NCBI GenBank assembly: GCA_963716855.1
Contig: CAVQUV010000016.1
Span: 310,001 to 374,000 of the forward strand
Source: JAGVSZ01 sp963716855
Lineage (GTDB): Bacteria > Pseudomonadota > Gammaproteobacteria > Burkholderiales > SG8-39
Direction of reading: 5' to 3'
Length of the DNA: 64,000 bases
The notes under the pieces: generated by a model
What the model saw: only the letters and a program-made list of their open reading frames with translations
Databases searched by the model: none
What the model was told of the DNA's origin: nothing
Program-made: the position numbers and the translations under genes
In this document: positions 22,742 to 31,820 of the stretch, in pieces
How the letters are laid out: the number at the start of each line of letters is the position of its first letter
Numbering within the stretch: the stretch's first letter is position 1

Positions 22742-24056
22742 GTGGAGTGGTACTGGGCGGCCGGGCTGCTCTTCGGTCTGTCGGTGTTCCTCATGTTCCT
22801 GGGGTTGCCGGTGGCGATCGCGTTCTTCGGCACCAATCTCGTCGGCGCCGTGATCTTCATGGGCGGCGAGCGCGGGATCTGGCAGGTCATCAACAACGGG
22901 TTCGGCGCGATCACGACCTTCGCGCTGGTGCCGATCCCGATGTTCCTGCTGATGGGCGAGCTGTTCTATCACACCGGTCTCGCCACACGGTTCTTCAACG
23001 CGATCGACCGGCTGATGGGCAACGTCCCCGGGCGGCTCGCCTACGTGACCCTGATCGGCGGCACCGCATTCGCCGGTCCGGCCGGCTCGAGCATGGGCGC
23101 GTGCGCGCTGCTCGGCTCCCTGATGGTCCCGGAGATGATGAAGCGGGGCTACAACAAGTATCTGTCGATGGGCCCGATCATGGGCGTCGGCGGCCTCGCG
23201 GTGATCATTCCGCCGTCGGCGCTCACGGTGCTGCTCGCCACGCTCGGGCAGACCGACGTCGGCGACCTGCTGATCGCGGGGGTGATCCCGGGGCTCGTGC
23301 TGGCGGTGATGTACGGAATCCTGATCTGGGGCTGGACCGTGGTCGATCCCACCGCCGCCCCGAAGTACGTCGCCGAGCAGGCCGAGCAGAGGGAGCGGTG
23401 GCGTCTGGTCGTGTTCGACATCGTGCCGATGGTCGCGGTGATCGTCTTCTCGGTGATCATCATGATCGTCGGCTGGGCCACGCCGACCGAGGCGGCGGCG
23501 CTCGGCGCGATGTCCGTGGCGCTGCTGGCCGTAGCCTATGGTTCCCTGACCTGGGCCTCGCTCAAGAAGTCCGTCGACGGGGCGCTGCGCGTGACGGTGA
23601 TGTCGTTCCTGATCATCTTCGGCTCGGCGACCTTCGCACAGCTGCTTGCGTTCTCCGGCGCCTCGAGCGGACTGATCCAGCACTTTCTCGGCTTCGAGCT
23701 CGCGCCGCTCGGCATGCTGCTCATGATGATCGGCATCATCTTCTTCCTCGGCTGCTTCATGGACCAGCTGTCGATGATGCTGCTCACCGCGCCGATCTTC
23801 TTCCCGCTGGCGAAGACGCTCGGCTTCGACCTGACGTGGTTCGGGCTGATCATGCTGCTCGCGCTCGAGATCGGCTACACGACGCCGCCGTTCGGCCTGC
23901 TGCTGTTCGTCATGAAAGGCGTCGCGCCGCCCGGCACGACGATGCGCGACGTCTACCTCGCCGGTGCGCCGTTCATCGCTCTGCGTGCTCCTGCTGATCG
24001 CGATGATCATCGTCTTTCCGCCGATCGCGACCTGGCTGCCGCAGGTTTCACACTAG
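22742..24056 (+). pseudogene. TRAP large permease (DctM) with a 3' frameshift
   Basis: From the GTG at 22742 the protein is a normal multi-spanning DctM permease (GGTAFAGPAGSSMGACALLG, PPSALTVLLATLGQTDVG, MLLALEIGYTTPPFGLLLFV). At about 23980 the frame slips by one. In the new frame the expected last helix follows (CVLLLIAMIIVFPPIATWLP) and ends at TAG 24054-24056. Unshifted, the frame would read on into a meaningless antisense tail to 24211. The true protein is about 437 residues. Confidence 0.82.
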
Positions 24057-24436
24057 CGGAGCTCGCCGAGCGTCTCCGCGAGGTCATTCCAGACCATCTG
24101 GTCGACGAGCCTGCCGTCACGCACGGTGAACCGGTCGACGAATCGGATGCCCGAGTAAGGCGAGCCGTCGTTCAACTCCCCGTGCAGCGCGCCAAAGCAG
24201 TACACCGCTGACGCGCCATCGGGCAGCAGCGCCACGTCGAACCGCTCGTAGGTCTTCAGCGCGCGCCGATAACGCGGCTTCGCCCACTCGACGAGCGCCT
24301 CGAGCGTCTCGAAGCGCTTGCCGCCCGGAAAGAGCATGAAGAATCCGGGCGCGAGCAGCGCTTTCGCCGCAGCGAGATCGCGCCGCTCCATGGCGGCGAG
24401 ATAGTCGCGGACGGTCTGAGCAGGATCGTTCGTCAT
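24053..24436 (-). CDS. SnoaL-like / NTF2-fold protein
   Basis: A 127-residue protein with the pattern of small NTF2-like folds: an N-terminal helix pair (TVRDYLAAMERRDLAAAKALL), FETLEALVEWAKPRYRR, and a C-terminal sheet with GIRFVDRFTVRDGRLVDQMVWND. These act as isomerases, cyclases or bare ligand-binding domains; no specific function can be assigned. Its stop shares the palindrome CTAG with the corrected DctM stop, so the two genes converge with a four-base overlap. It is divergent from tRNA-Ser. Confidence 0.75.
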   Translation of the reverse strand: MTNDPAQTVRDYLAAMERRDLAAAKALLAPGFFMLFPGGKRFETLEALVEWAKPRYRRALKTYERFDVALLPDGASAVYCFGALHGELNDGSPYSGIRFVDRFTVRDGRLVDQMVWNDLAETLGELR

Positions 24437-24472
24437 CCGGGCGATGCGCAGGGCGGCGGAGAGCGGGGCCGA

Positions 24473-24481
24473 TGGTACAAT
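24473..24481 (+). promoter_or_regulatory. Extended -10 promoter of tRNA-Ser
   Basis: TGG-TACAAT ends 11 bases before the mature tRNA 5' end, the expected distance for a tRNA promoter with a very short leader. No clear -35 box was found. Confidence 0.5.
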
Positions 24482-24491
24482 GCGCGCCCCC

Positions 24492-24584
<93 letters not shown>

Positions 24585-24628
24585 CAAAGAATTACGTCAT
24601 TTCTCGCGCTGCTTAAGAAATAGGCAGG

Positions 24629-24647
24629 CTTCTACAAACTTCTACAA
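24629..24647 (+). repeat. Tandem CTTCTACAA repeats (possible integrase arm sites)
   Basis: CTTCTACAA occurs at 24629-24637 and again at 24639-24647, exactly ten bases apart, about one helical turn, 48 bases after the tRNA end. The same or a one-base variant motif occurs near the right attachment site. Spacing and place suit arm-type binding sites of a tyrosine integrase. Confidence 0.5.
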
Positions 24648-24799
24648 TTCTGCTCGATCGGCACTTTGCGGTCAGCGCGAAGTGTTGACGAATCAATAGT
24701 CTCGAGTCCGACGCCAGCGGATGTCTGCAGAGTAGGAATCTGCTGGTGTGCGGGTGCGGGGGACAGGAGCCCAAGCGCTTGAACCGAGCCGAAGCGCCG

Positions 24800-24849
24800 A
24801 CTGCATGGGGTGCAGGGGGTCGAGTGTTCGAATCACTTCGCCCCGACCA
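24800..24849 (+). pseudogene. 3' fragment of tRNA-Pro(GGG)
   Basis: From the anticodon arm CTGC-ATGGGGT-GCAG (anticodon GGG) through a T arm AGTG-TTCGAAT-CACT to CGCCCCGACCA, this is the 3' half of a betaproteobacterial tRNA-Pro. The acceptor 5' strand CGGGGCG and the D arm are absent upstream. Such 3' halves are left by integration events at the parent tRNA gene, so this may be an old attachment site carried within the island. Confidence 0.6.
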
Positions 24850-25299
24850 AAATCAATCACTTAGGCGAGGGCAGAAAAGTCCCTGTCCAAAATCCCGCAT
24901 AGGTGTCTCAAATTTCAATCTCGTAGTTCATTGATTCATCGCGAAAGCGCACCTGCAAAGTGTGCAAGTGCGCTACTAAGTTTCGCAACGACCTAAATGA
25001 ATTGCAGACGTACCTGCGTGGTCACGCTGCGCGTTGTGTTCGAAACTCCCTTGAACGATGTCGTGCGCGCCGAACGCTGACCGCGCGCGGGAGCGGCCCG
25101 TTTCAAGACCGCCACGATAGGTTCGACACCGCAGCGTTCCACGACATCACTCTCCGTCGCGGGGCCAGGTTCCGGCGCAGACTGCCTTGCCCGCCGGCAG
25201 CGTTCTCAGGCGGCCGCTCGCTCCCTATGCCGTTGCACCGTGACGGATATCGAGGATTGATTTCGTGAGCTCGCGATTGCGTGAGCGCGTCAGGAGCGC

Positions 25300-25998
25300 T
25301 TAGTACGATCCCGGCTTCGGCGCGTCTGGCCCGGGCGCACGGTGGCGTTTCAGGCGATCGCGAACGAACTTGGCGACGAGCGGTATCGCGACGATCAGGC
25401 CGAGTCCTGCGGTCGCGAGCAGGATTCGCTCGCTCTTGCCGGTTGCCATCTCGCCCCCGAAGTGCGCGAGGAGAAAGCTCGCTGGTGCGACGCCCGCGAG
25501 GGTTGCCAGGGCGAAGCGCCAGAACGAGAGCACCGTCAGGCCTGCGGCATAGCTGATTACGTCGAACGAGATGAACGGGAGCAGCCGGCTCGCGAACACG
25601 ATCCCCATGAGCATGTTCTGGGAGCCGACCCAGCCGAGCGCGAGCCGGTCACCGAACCAGTGGCGGAGCAGTTCATGACCGACCAATCGCGCGATGCCGA
25701 ACGCGGCGAGCGCGCCGAGCTCCGCGCCGGCGAGCACGTAGAGCGTTCCCCACGTGTGACCGTAGGCGGCGCCGGCAGCCAGGGCGATCGGCGCGCTCGG
25801 GATGGGGCTGATGAGGATGGCGAGGGCCATCAGCGCAATCACCGCGACCGGGCCCCAGGCTCCGAGCGCGGTGATGTTCGGCTTCAGGGCCGAGCTATCC
25901 CGGATCGCGGTGATCGCGCCCGATTGGTTCAGCAGCCAGTACGCGACCAGGAGCCCGAGCACGAGCACCACGCCGATGACCTCACGAGAGCGCTTCAC
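25300..25998 (-). CDS. TVP38/TMEM64-family membrane protein
   Basis: A 232-residue protein of the DedA/SNARE-associated superfamily with about six hydrophobic segments. The family core is clear: ISPIPSAPIALAAGAAYG, then FASRLLPFISFDVISYAAGL, then FWRFALATLAGVAPASFLLA. These proteins are thought to scramble or flip membrane lipids. I chose the GTG giving VKRSREVIG; there is no good ribosome site, so the start is uncertain. It follows the ClC gene on the same strand after a gap of about 130 bases. A truncated copy of its C-terminal half lies at 58.5 kb. Confidence 0.82.
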   Translation of the reverse strand: MKRSREVIGVVLVLGLLVAYWLLNQSGAITAIRDSSALKPNITALGAWGPVAVIALMALAILISPIPSAPIALAAGAAYGHTWGTLYVLAGAELGALAAFGIARLVGHELLRHWFGDRLALGWVGSQNMLMGIVFASRLLPFISFDVISYAAGLTVLSFWRFALATLAGVAPASFLLAHFGGEMATGKSERILLATAGLGLIVAIPLVAKFVRDRLKRHRAPGPDAPKPGSY

Positions 25999-26128
25999 GA
26001 GGGGTGGACTTCGGCGGGGCGCGTTCGGCCGAGTCCCTGCGCCGGCGGCGCTGAGGCGCCGGAGCGCCGCGGCACCTCCGGCGACAGTCGTCGGCGGCGG
26101 TCGGCAGGAGTCCGGGCATTCAAACGGA

Positions 26129-27886
26129 TCATTTCGCGTACCGATAGTTTCGCTCGATGTCGGCGCGAGTGACCACGCCATACGCGCTCGCGGTACCCGC
26201 CGCCGCGGGGCGCGGGAGATAGAGGGCGTCTGCGCCGGTGGCGTCCATCGCGTCCAGCGCTTCCTGAAGCGTGGCCTGCAAGGCGATCGGTGCGACCTGG
26301 CTGCGGTCGGCCGGCACTTCGAGGAGATCGACGTCCCCCGCGGCGGCGTGGTCCATGACGTGTCGGACGAGGTCGACCGCGGGCATCAACGCCGTGGGAC
26401 CTTCCGGACCGAGCACCAGGACCCAGCGGGGACTTTGGCCGAGGGCGGCGTCGATCGCGCCGCGCGTCGAACGGCAGGGTAGGGCGGCCACGCTCGTGTC
26501 CATTGCAGCACCGACGCCGACCCGACGCAGCGCCTGCCAGACGGGGTCGACGCGATAGTCCAGCCCGCGCGCCCGCATCAGCGTGACGAACACCGGCTGC
26601 TGGCGAAAGGCGACGCGCGACACGCCGTAGGCGGCAATCACCGCGAGCATGCCGGGCCAGATGATGTTCGGGTTGCCGGTGAGCTCGAGCATTGCGGTCA
26701 GTGCGGCGAGCGGCGCGTGCAGCGTGCCGCCCATCATCGCGCCGAGCCCGATGAGAGCGTAGAAACCGTGCGAGGAAACGTCGATAGGCGCAAGCCACTG
26801 GCCCAGCACGCCGAGCGCACCCCCGGCCGTGGCTCCGATGACGATGATCGGTCCGATGAGGCCCGCCGGCACGCCCAGCCCGATGCTGACCGAGCTCGCC
26901 ACGAGCTTTGCGAACACGATCGCCACCAGTACCCACACGCCGAGGTCGCCGAGCAGCGCCCGGCCGACGGTGTCGTACCCGATTCCCATGACCTCCGGGA
27001 CCGGCACTGCGCAGAGCCCGGTGAACAGTCCCGCGAGCGCGATGCGCAGCCAGAAGGGCCAACTGCCGGTCCGCCGCGCGGTCGCGCCGACCAGAAAAAT
27101 GAACGCCGCCGCCAGCGTCCCGATCGCGAGACCCATGGCGAGCACGTACGGCAGTTCCCAGAGCGAGCCCAGCGTGAGGGGCGGGACGGCGAAGGCAAGG
27201 TCGCCGCCGTAGGCAAGATGCGTCAGGGCCGTCGCGCTCACGGCCGCGAGAATCACGGGCGCGAAGCCGACCACCGTGTACTCCATCAGGATCACCTCCA
27301 TCGCGAAGGCGACGCCCGCGAGCGGGGTGTTGAAGGAGGCCGCAATCGCCGCCGCGACGCCGCAGCCCACCAGGATGCGCAGGCTGTTGTTGGGCAGGCC
27401 CAGGCGCTGCCCCGTGACGCTCGCACTCGCGGCGCCGAGATGGATGGCCGGTCCCTCCCGGCCCACCGACATCCCCGAAATAATCGCGATGGCCGCACCG
27501 ACGAACTGCATCGCGGCGTTGCGGAGCGGGAGCCGTCCTTGGTGATAGGCAAGTCGCTCCATCACGTGAACGACGCCGACCTGGCGGGCGAGCTCGGGTG
27601 CGCGCTGAAAAAGGAGGCCCAGCACGAGACCACCCGCCAGCGGCAACAGCACGCGGGCTTCCGGGGGCAGGGCCTCGAAGTTATCCGGCGTGCCGTCGGG
27701 CAGCAACGCCCGCTGCGCGAGCTCGATGATCATGCGAAAGGCGATCATGACCAGCGCCGCCAGCAGACCGCAGAGAAGGCCGAGGAAGGCGAGTTGCGGC
27801 AGCGCCTCGGCCCGCGAGGCCCGCACGCGCTGATCGTCCAGGACGCGCACGAGCATCGCGCGCAGCTCGCGCAGCCGCGGACTCAC
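26129..27886 (-). CDS. ClC-family chloride channel/antiporter with CBS domains
   Basis: A 585-residue ClC protein. The gate motif GREGPAIHLGAASAS (gating Glu in GREGP) near residue 140 and GVPAGLIGPIIVIGATAGG near 335 are conserved, with many membrane helices between. After about residue 430 come two CBS-like regions (CRSTRGAIDAALGQSPRWVL and VAPIALQATLQEALDAMDAT). Such proteins move chloride or fluoride, often in exchange for protons, and serve in acid or fluoride resistance. I chose the GTG at 27886; the longer frame adds a low-complexity basic tail. Confidence 0.9.
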   Translation of the reverse strand: MSPRLRELRAMLVRVLDDQRVRASRAEALPQLAFLGLLCGLLAALVMIAFRMIIELAQRALLPDGTPDNFEALPPEARVLLPLAGGLVLGLLFQRAPELARQVGVVHVMERLAYHQGRLPLRNAAMQFVGAAIAIISGMSVGREGPAIHLGAASASVTGQRLGLPNNSLRILVGCGVAAAIAASFNTPLAGVAFAMEVILMEYTVVGFAPVILAAVSATALTHLAYGGDLAFAVPPLTLGSLWELPYVLAMGLAIGTLAAAFIFLVGATARRTGSWPFWLRIALAGLFTGLCAVPVPEVMGIGYDTVGRALLGDLGVWVLVAIVFAKLVASSVSIGLGVPAGLIGPIIVIGATAGGALGVLGQWLAPIDVSSHGFYALIGLGAMMGGTLHAPLAALTAMLELTGNPNIIWPGMLAVIAAYGVSRVAFRQQPVFVTLMRARGLDYRVDPVWQALRRVGVGAAMDTSVAALPCRSTRGAIDAALGQSPRWVLVLGPEGPTALMPAVDLVRHVMDHAAAGDVDLLEVPADRSQVAPIALQATLQEALDAMDATGADALYLPRPAAAGTASAYGVVTRADIERNYRYAK

Positions 27887-28093
27887 TCTTGGTCTTCGTC
27901 TAGTGTGGCCATCGGGTCCCAATGGTACTGGCCTGCGTGGCCTGCGGCCCGCTTTCACCTAGCGGGCGTCCGGACTTCGCTACGTGCATCGCGACGCCGC
28001 GCGCAGGCTGCCGCCCGGGGCGCGTGAACCGGAGCCCGGCGCGGAGACTGTGACCACCCCGGGAGTTGGGCGCTGCGAGCGAGCCGGTTCGCG

Positions 28094-28549
28094 TTACGGC
28101 TTCGTCGCCTCGCCGGCAAGCGCTTCGAGGCCTTTCTTCAGGTTCGGCACTACCGCGCAGTTCGGCACGCCGTGGCGCGCGGCAAGAAACTGCGGATCGT
28201 TGTAGGCGAGCCAGACCTGGCCCGACTCGTCCTGCCACGCGAGCGCCTTGAGCGGCAGGTCGATGCCGACCGATTGCGCGCACTCCATGAACGGCGTACC
28301 GCCCTGCGGGTTGCCGAAGATCAGGAGCTCCGTGGGGCGCAGGGTGCGCCCGATCTTCTGGGCGCCGGCGGCATGGTCCACGCGCACGAAGATCACGAGG
28401 TTCCGGGCCTTTGCCGTCGACTCGAAGCGGTCGATCGTCTCCTTCACGGCATGCGGGCTCTTGACTGTGATCAGGCCGTCGGCGGCGCGGACAGCCGGGA
28501 CTGACGCGAGCGCGCCGAAGACCAGAGCGGCGGAAAGGGTGCGGTGCAT
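28094..28549 (-). CDS. Secreted DUF302 protein
   Basis: A 151-residue protein with a signal peptide (about 1-22, ending VRA) and a DUF302 domain. The pattern is SPHAVKETIDRFESTAKARN, VIFVRVDHAAGAQKIG, ELLIFGNPQGGTPFMECAQS and GIDLPLKALAWQDESGQVWLAY. DUF302 proteins are common beside oxidative or metal stress genes, but their activity is not established. AAAGGA precedes the ATG by nine bases. It is divergent from a broken reductase gene. Confidence 0.88.
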   Translation of the reverse strand: MHRTLSAALVFGALASVPAVRAADGLITVKSPHAVKETIDRFESTAKARNLVIFVRVDHAAGAQKIGRTLRPTELLIFGNPQGGTPFMECAQSVGIDLPLKALAWQDESGQVWLAYNDPQFLAARHGVPNCAVVPNLKKGLEALAGEATKP

Positions 28550-28677
28550 TGGCGGTGTCCTTTCGGTGTGTGAACGGGCGATCATCGCACGGGCACCCTG
28601 CGGTGGAAGCGAGCCCTCGGCCACGCGCCGGATCCGGCTCCGCACAGCGGTCGGCTCGCTGCGCGCGAGGAGGGCCG

Positions 28678-29141
28678 ATGCCTAGCCTTACCGGCTCACT
28701 CCTGTACGCGTGCGGCGGCGCGCCGGGCTACGAAAACGGCTTCCATCTCTACGCTTGGGGCGCGCCCCGCTACATGGACGGCGTGTTCGACACCGCCCGC
28801 ACGAGTGGCTGGCGCGAGGAGGCGCTGCACAAGGAATACTTCAGCGTGCCGGAACCGCCGGACTTCGTGAACTATCCGTTCGAATTGCGCCTCGCCAGGA
28901 GGGGCCGCTCGGTCGAGCCGCCCGCCGAGTTGGCGGCCACTGAGGCGCTTGCCGCCGCCGACATGGTCGTGGACACCCCAAGTGCACCGACGGCGTCTGC
29001 GGTGTGTGCGCGACTCCGTATACTGCAGGCGAAATCGAGCATCGCGATTACGTGCTGTGCGCAAAGGAGCGCGAGTGCAAGATGATCTTGTGCTGCTCGC
29101 GCGCGAAGGCCGCGGGCGGCGAGATCGTGCTGAACCTGTGA
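28678..29141 (+). pseudogene. Truncated, frameshifted phthalate-dioxygenase-reductase-like gene
   Basis: Only the 3' part of an oxygenase reductase remains. HLYAWGAPRYMDGVFDTART and WREEALHKEYFSVPE match the NAD-binding domain end and linker. Then a frameshift near 28980 leads into the plant-type [2Fe-2S] domain KCTDGVCGVCATPYTAGEIE with HRDYVL, ending at TGA 29139-29141. The FMN domain is missing. An AGGAGGG site lies before the ATG, but the product would be non-functional. The partner oxygenase is not present. Confidence 0.75.
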
Positions 29142-29209
29142 CGAAGCGAGACATGCCGATGCTGCCCGGCGCCCGCTAAATCGCGAGCCGCAAATCCGAG
29201 GAGAGCTTC

Positions 29210-29854
29210 ATGGACCAACCCACCAAGCCCGTGCCGCGCCTCGCGCCGCTCGCCCCCACCGCCGAGCTGAAGGAGGCGTTCGCCGTTTACGAAAAATCGC
29301 TCGGATTCATTCCGAACAGCGTGCTCATCATGCAGCGCCGGCCGAAGATGGTGCGGGCACTCGCGCAACTCGCTGCCGCGGTGTGGGATCCCGAGTCGAG
29401 CGTGGACCTCGGGTTCAAGCGCCTGCTCGCCCACTTCGCCAGCCGCGCGAGCGGCTGCCAATACTGCATGGCGCACACGGCCGGCGGCGCGCTACGGCTG
29501 GGCGTAGACGAGAAGAAGCTCGACGCGCTGTGGGACTACCGAACGAGCCCGCTGTACACGGCGGCCGAGCGGCTCGCGCTCGACTTCGCGCTCGCCGCCG
29601 CTGCGGTGCCCAACGACGTGAGCGACGAGCTGTTCGCGAAGATGCGGGAGCACTGGACCGATGACCAGATGGTCGAGATCGTCGGCGTGATCTCGATGTT
29701 CGGATTCATGAACCGCTGGAACGACACGATGGCCACACCGCTCGAGGACGAGCCCACCGAGATCGGCGAGCGGTTCCTGGCGAAGGGCGGCTGGAGCAAC
29801 GCGAAGCACGTCCGCGCTGCGGGGACCGGCCCGGCCGGCAGTCGGGGGAAGTAG
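29210..29854 (+). CDS. Carboxymuconolactone decarboxylase/AhpD-like protein
   Basis: A 214-residue all-helical protein of the CMD/AhpD family. The redox centre is SRASGCQYCMAHTAGGA (CxxC and His, about residues 84-100). It also has LGFIPNSVLIMQRRPKMVRA near the start and EIVGVISMFGFMNRWNDTMA near the end. The CxxC form points to peroxidase-linked or peroxidase-like redox activity rather than lactone chemistry. The ATG has GAGGAG upstream. The next gene starts inside its stop codon. Confidence 0.87.
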   Translation: MDQPTKPVPRLAPLAPTAELKEAFAVYEKSLGFIPNSVLIMQRRPKMVRALAQLAAAVWDPESSVDLGFKRLLAHFASRASGCQYCMAHTAGGALRLGVDEKKLDALWDYRTSPLYTAAERLALDFALAAAAVPNDVSDELFAKMREHWTDDQMVEIVGVISMFGFMNRWNDTMATPLEDEPTEIGERFLAKGGWSNAKHVRAAGTGPAGSRGK

Positions 29855-31077
29855 TGCCCGTCACGCGGCGCGAGGTCCTTTGCGCACTGGTCGGGACGCT
29901 CGGGGGTGCGTTTGCGGCGCGCGTGGCGGCGGCCGCGGAAACACCCATCTCGCTGGCCGCGCCGGAGCGCATCGCCCAGCTTCACGTCACCGCGACCGGT
30001 GAGCTGCTCGCGGTCTCGAGCGCCGGACGGCTGTGGCAGTTCGACGGCCGCGCCTGGCAGCAGCGCGGCGACGGGCTCGATCCGCGGGCGCCGCTCGCCT
30101 CGGGACATGGCCACGTCGTCGGTCGCGCGGCCGCAGGCGGACTGTGGGTGCTGGAAGCGGGCCGCGCGACGCAGGCCGCCGCGCCCCGACTGCTGCCCTA
30201 CGCGGGGCTTCACGTGCTGCCCCTCGGTGTCATTGCGGTAGCCGAAGGTGCCGGAGGGCGCGCTTACGCAGTGAGACTCGAGCCGTCATCGGGAGGTGCG
30301 TGGCGCGAGACCGCGCGCAGCGCGGATCACGTCCTGCCCGACGCACGACCCCTGCAGGTCGATCTGGACGGTCCGCTCTCGGCCGCGAGCGACGGCCACC
30401 TCCTCGTACTAGGCGGCCCGGATGCCCAGCGCTACCGCCACGCCGTCCTCGGCGACGACATCGAAGCGACGCGAGTTTTGTACCTGGAGCGACACGGCCT
30501 CGAGCCGCTGCGCACGCTTACGCTGCCGGCCCCTCACGTCCTGGAGGACATCGCGCCGCGGCCGATCGAGTGGGGCGGCGCCACCGGGCTGCTCACCGTC
30601 CGCTCCGGTCCGTTCGGCGCACAGCCCGCGGTGGTCGCGGCCGACCGCGCGAAGCGCGACGTCCTCACGCTGGCGGCGCTCGGCGAGCCGATCGGCGCAC
30701 CGAATCGATGGATGGCCATGACCACCGACGGTCGCCGGCTGCTGGCAGTACATACGCCGCACATCGGCGGCGTCCTGTACGAGTACGTGCGCGACGGGAA
30801 CGCCCTGTGCGCGCGGCGCATCGCAGACGGATTAAGCACGCATGCGCTCGGCAGCCGCGAACTCGATCTCGCCGCCTGGGCCGGCGGTGCGCTGGTGCTG
30901 CCCGGCCAGGACCGCCTCACGCTGCATGTCCTTGCAGGGGACCCCTGGTCTCAGCGCTCGGTCTACACGCTCGCGCAGCCGGTCGTCGCGACGCGCGCGT
31001 GGCGTTCGGGCGCTCGTCCCGGAGTGGCCGCGCTGCTCTTCGATGGCAGCGTCGTCTGGGCGGCGGCTGCGCCCTGA
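29854..31077 (+). CDS. Tat-exported protein of unknown function
   Basis: A 407-residue protein starting at a GTG that shares its first G with the stop of the AhpD-like gene, so the two are coupled. The N-terminus TRREVLCALVGTLGGAFA is a twin-arginine signal. The mature part has repeated short units ending in hydrophobic and aromatic residues (GRLWQFDGRAWQQR, GGLWVLEAGRATQAA, GALVLPGQDRLTLHVL), suggesting a beta-propeller. No catalytic motif or cofactor-binding cysteines were seen. Function is unknown. It ends about 100 bases before the convergent anti-sigma gene. Confidence 0.7.
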   Translation: MPVTRREVLCALVGTLGGAFAARVAAAAETPISLAAPERIAQLHVTATGELLAVSSAGRLWQFDGRAWQQRGDGLDPRAPLASGHGHVVGRAAAGGLWVLEAGRATQAAAPRLLPYAGLHVLPLGVIAVAEGAGGRAYAVRLEPSSGGAWRETARSADHVLPDARPLQVDLDGPLSAASDGHLLVLGGPDAQRYRHAVLGDDIEATRVLYLERHGLEPLRTLTLPAPHVLEDIAPRPIEWGGATGLLTVRSGPFGAQPAVVAADRAKRDVLTLAALGEPIGAPNRWMAMTTDGRRLLAVHTPHIGGVLYEYVRDGNALCARRIADGLSTHALGSRELDLAAWAGGALVLPGQDRLTLHVLAGDPWSQRSVYTLAQPVVATRAWRSGARPGVAALLFDGSVVWAAAAP

Positions 31078-31178
31078 TGGACAGCTTCGCGATCGCAGCT
31101 GATCCCGCGCCCCGGCGCTGAGACGGCGCGGGTTGCATCGGGGGTGCGCTCGATCTGGTTGCGGTCTGGATTCCCGCG

Positions 31179-31820
31179 TTACCAGCGCAGCACGCGCGGC
31201 CCGATCAGCGCGCCGAGCGCGGCCGGGGCCAGTACGCCGAGGACGTACCAGACGCCAAGGAACGGCGCCGCGAGCTCCGGGCAATGGAAGGTGTAGACGA
31301 ATGCCCCGGCGCCGCCGGCGAGCAGGCCCGCTGCCGCCCCCGCCAAACGCAACCGCGTCGGCGCGAACCCCTTTATGCCCCACAGGGCGGCGACGAAGAT
31401 CGGTAGCGACAGCACCGCGATGTTGAACGGGCACTCGCTCCACGTCTGCCCGAAGAACAGCTCAGCGCGACGCGGAGCGTCGGCGCCGGCGAGCGCGACC
31501 GCCGCGAGCAGCCACATCGCAAGGACCGGCCCGGCGAGCGCGCCGGGCACGCGCCCGAGCCTCGCGCCCGGCCGTGCGAGGCGCAGCGTCGCCATCCAGC
31601 CGCCCACGGCGAGCCACGCCACGAACGCGAACTTGATCCAGAGCATCGGCGCTGCGACGTCCTCGGCCAACGTCGACCGGACGCCGAGCCACGTCGCCAT
31701 CACAATTGCGGAGACCACGATGCCGGCGCCGACGGCGAGCGCGCACCGTCGCAGAGGCGCATGCGGATCGACCGCTTCGGCGCCGGTCGCGAGCAGCTTC
31801 GCAAGCTCGTCGGTGTTCAT
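31179..31820 (-). CDS. NrsF-type (DUF1109) membrane anti-sigma factor
   Basis: A 213-residue inner-membrane protein with six hydrophobic segments and a short N-terminal cytoplasmic stretch MNTDELAKLLATGAEAVDP. The family mark is the pair of conserved cysteines in FGQTWSECPFNIAVLSLPIF and VYTFHCPELAAPF. DUF1109/NrsF proteins hold an ECF sigma factor at the membrane and release it under metal or oxidative stress through these cysteines. The ATG overlaps the stop of the sigma gene by four bases, which supports the pairing. Confidence 0.9.
   Translation of the reverse strand: MNTDELAKLLATGAEAVDPHAPLRRCALAVGAGIVVSAIVMATWLGVRSTLAEDVAAPMLWIKFAFVAWLAVGGWMATLRLARPGARLGRVPGALAGPVLAMWLLAAVALAGADAPRRAELFFGQTWSECPFNIAVLSLPIFVAALWGIKGFAPTRLRLAGAAAGLLAGGAGAFVYTFHCPELAAPFLGVWYVLGVLAPAALGALIGPRVLRW

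Noticed and set aside
22475..23985. Programmed frameshifting in the TRAP permease genes
   Set aside because: No slippery heptamer or downstream stimulator is visible, and a neighbouring unrelated gene has five similar shifts. Error or decay is simpler.
24960..25268. A 102-codon open frame at the left end of the island
   Set aside because: No ribosome site and no protein-like pattern beyond the first 25 residues. It is listed only as an empty stretch.
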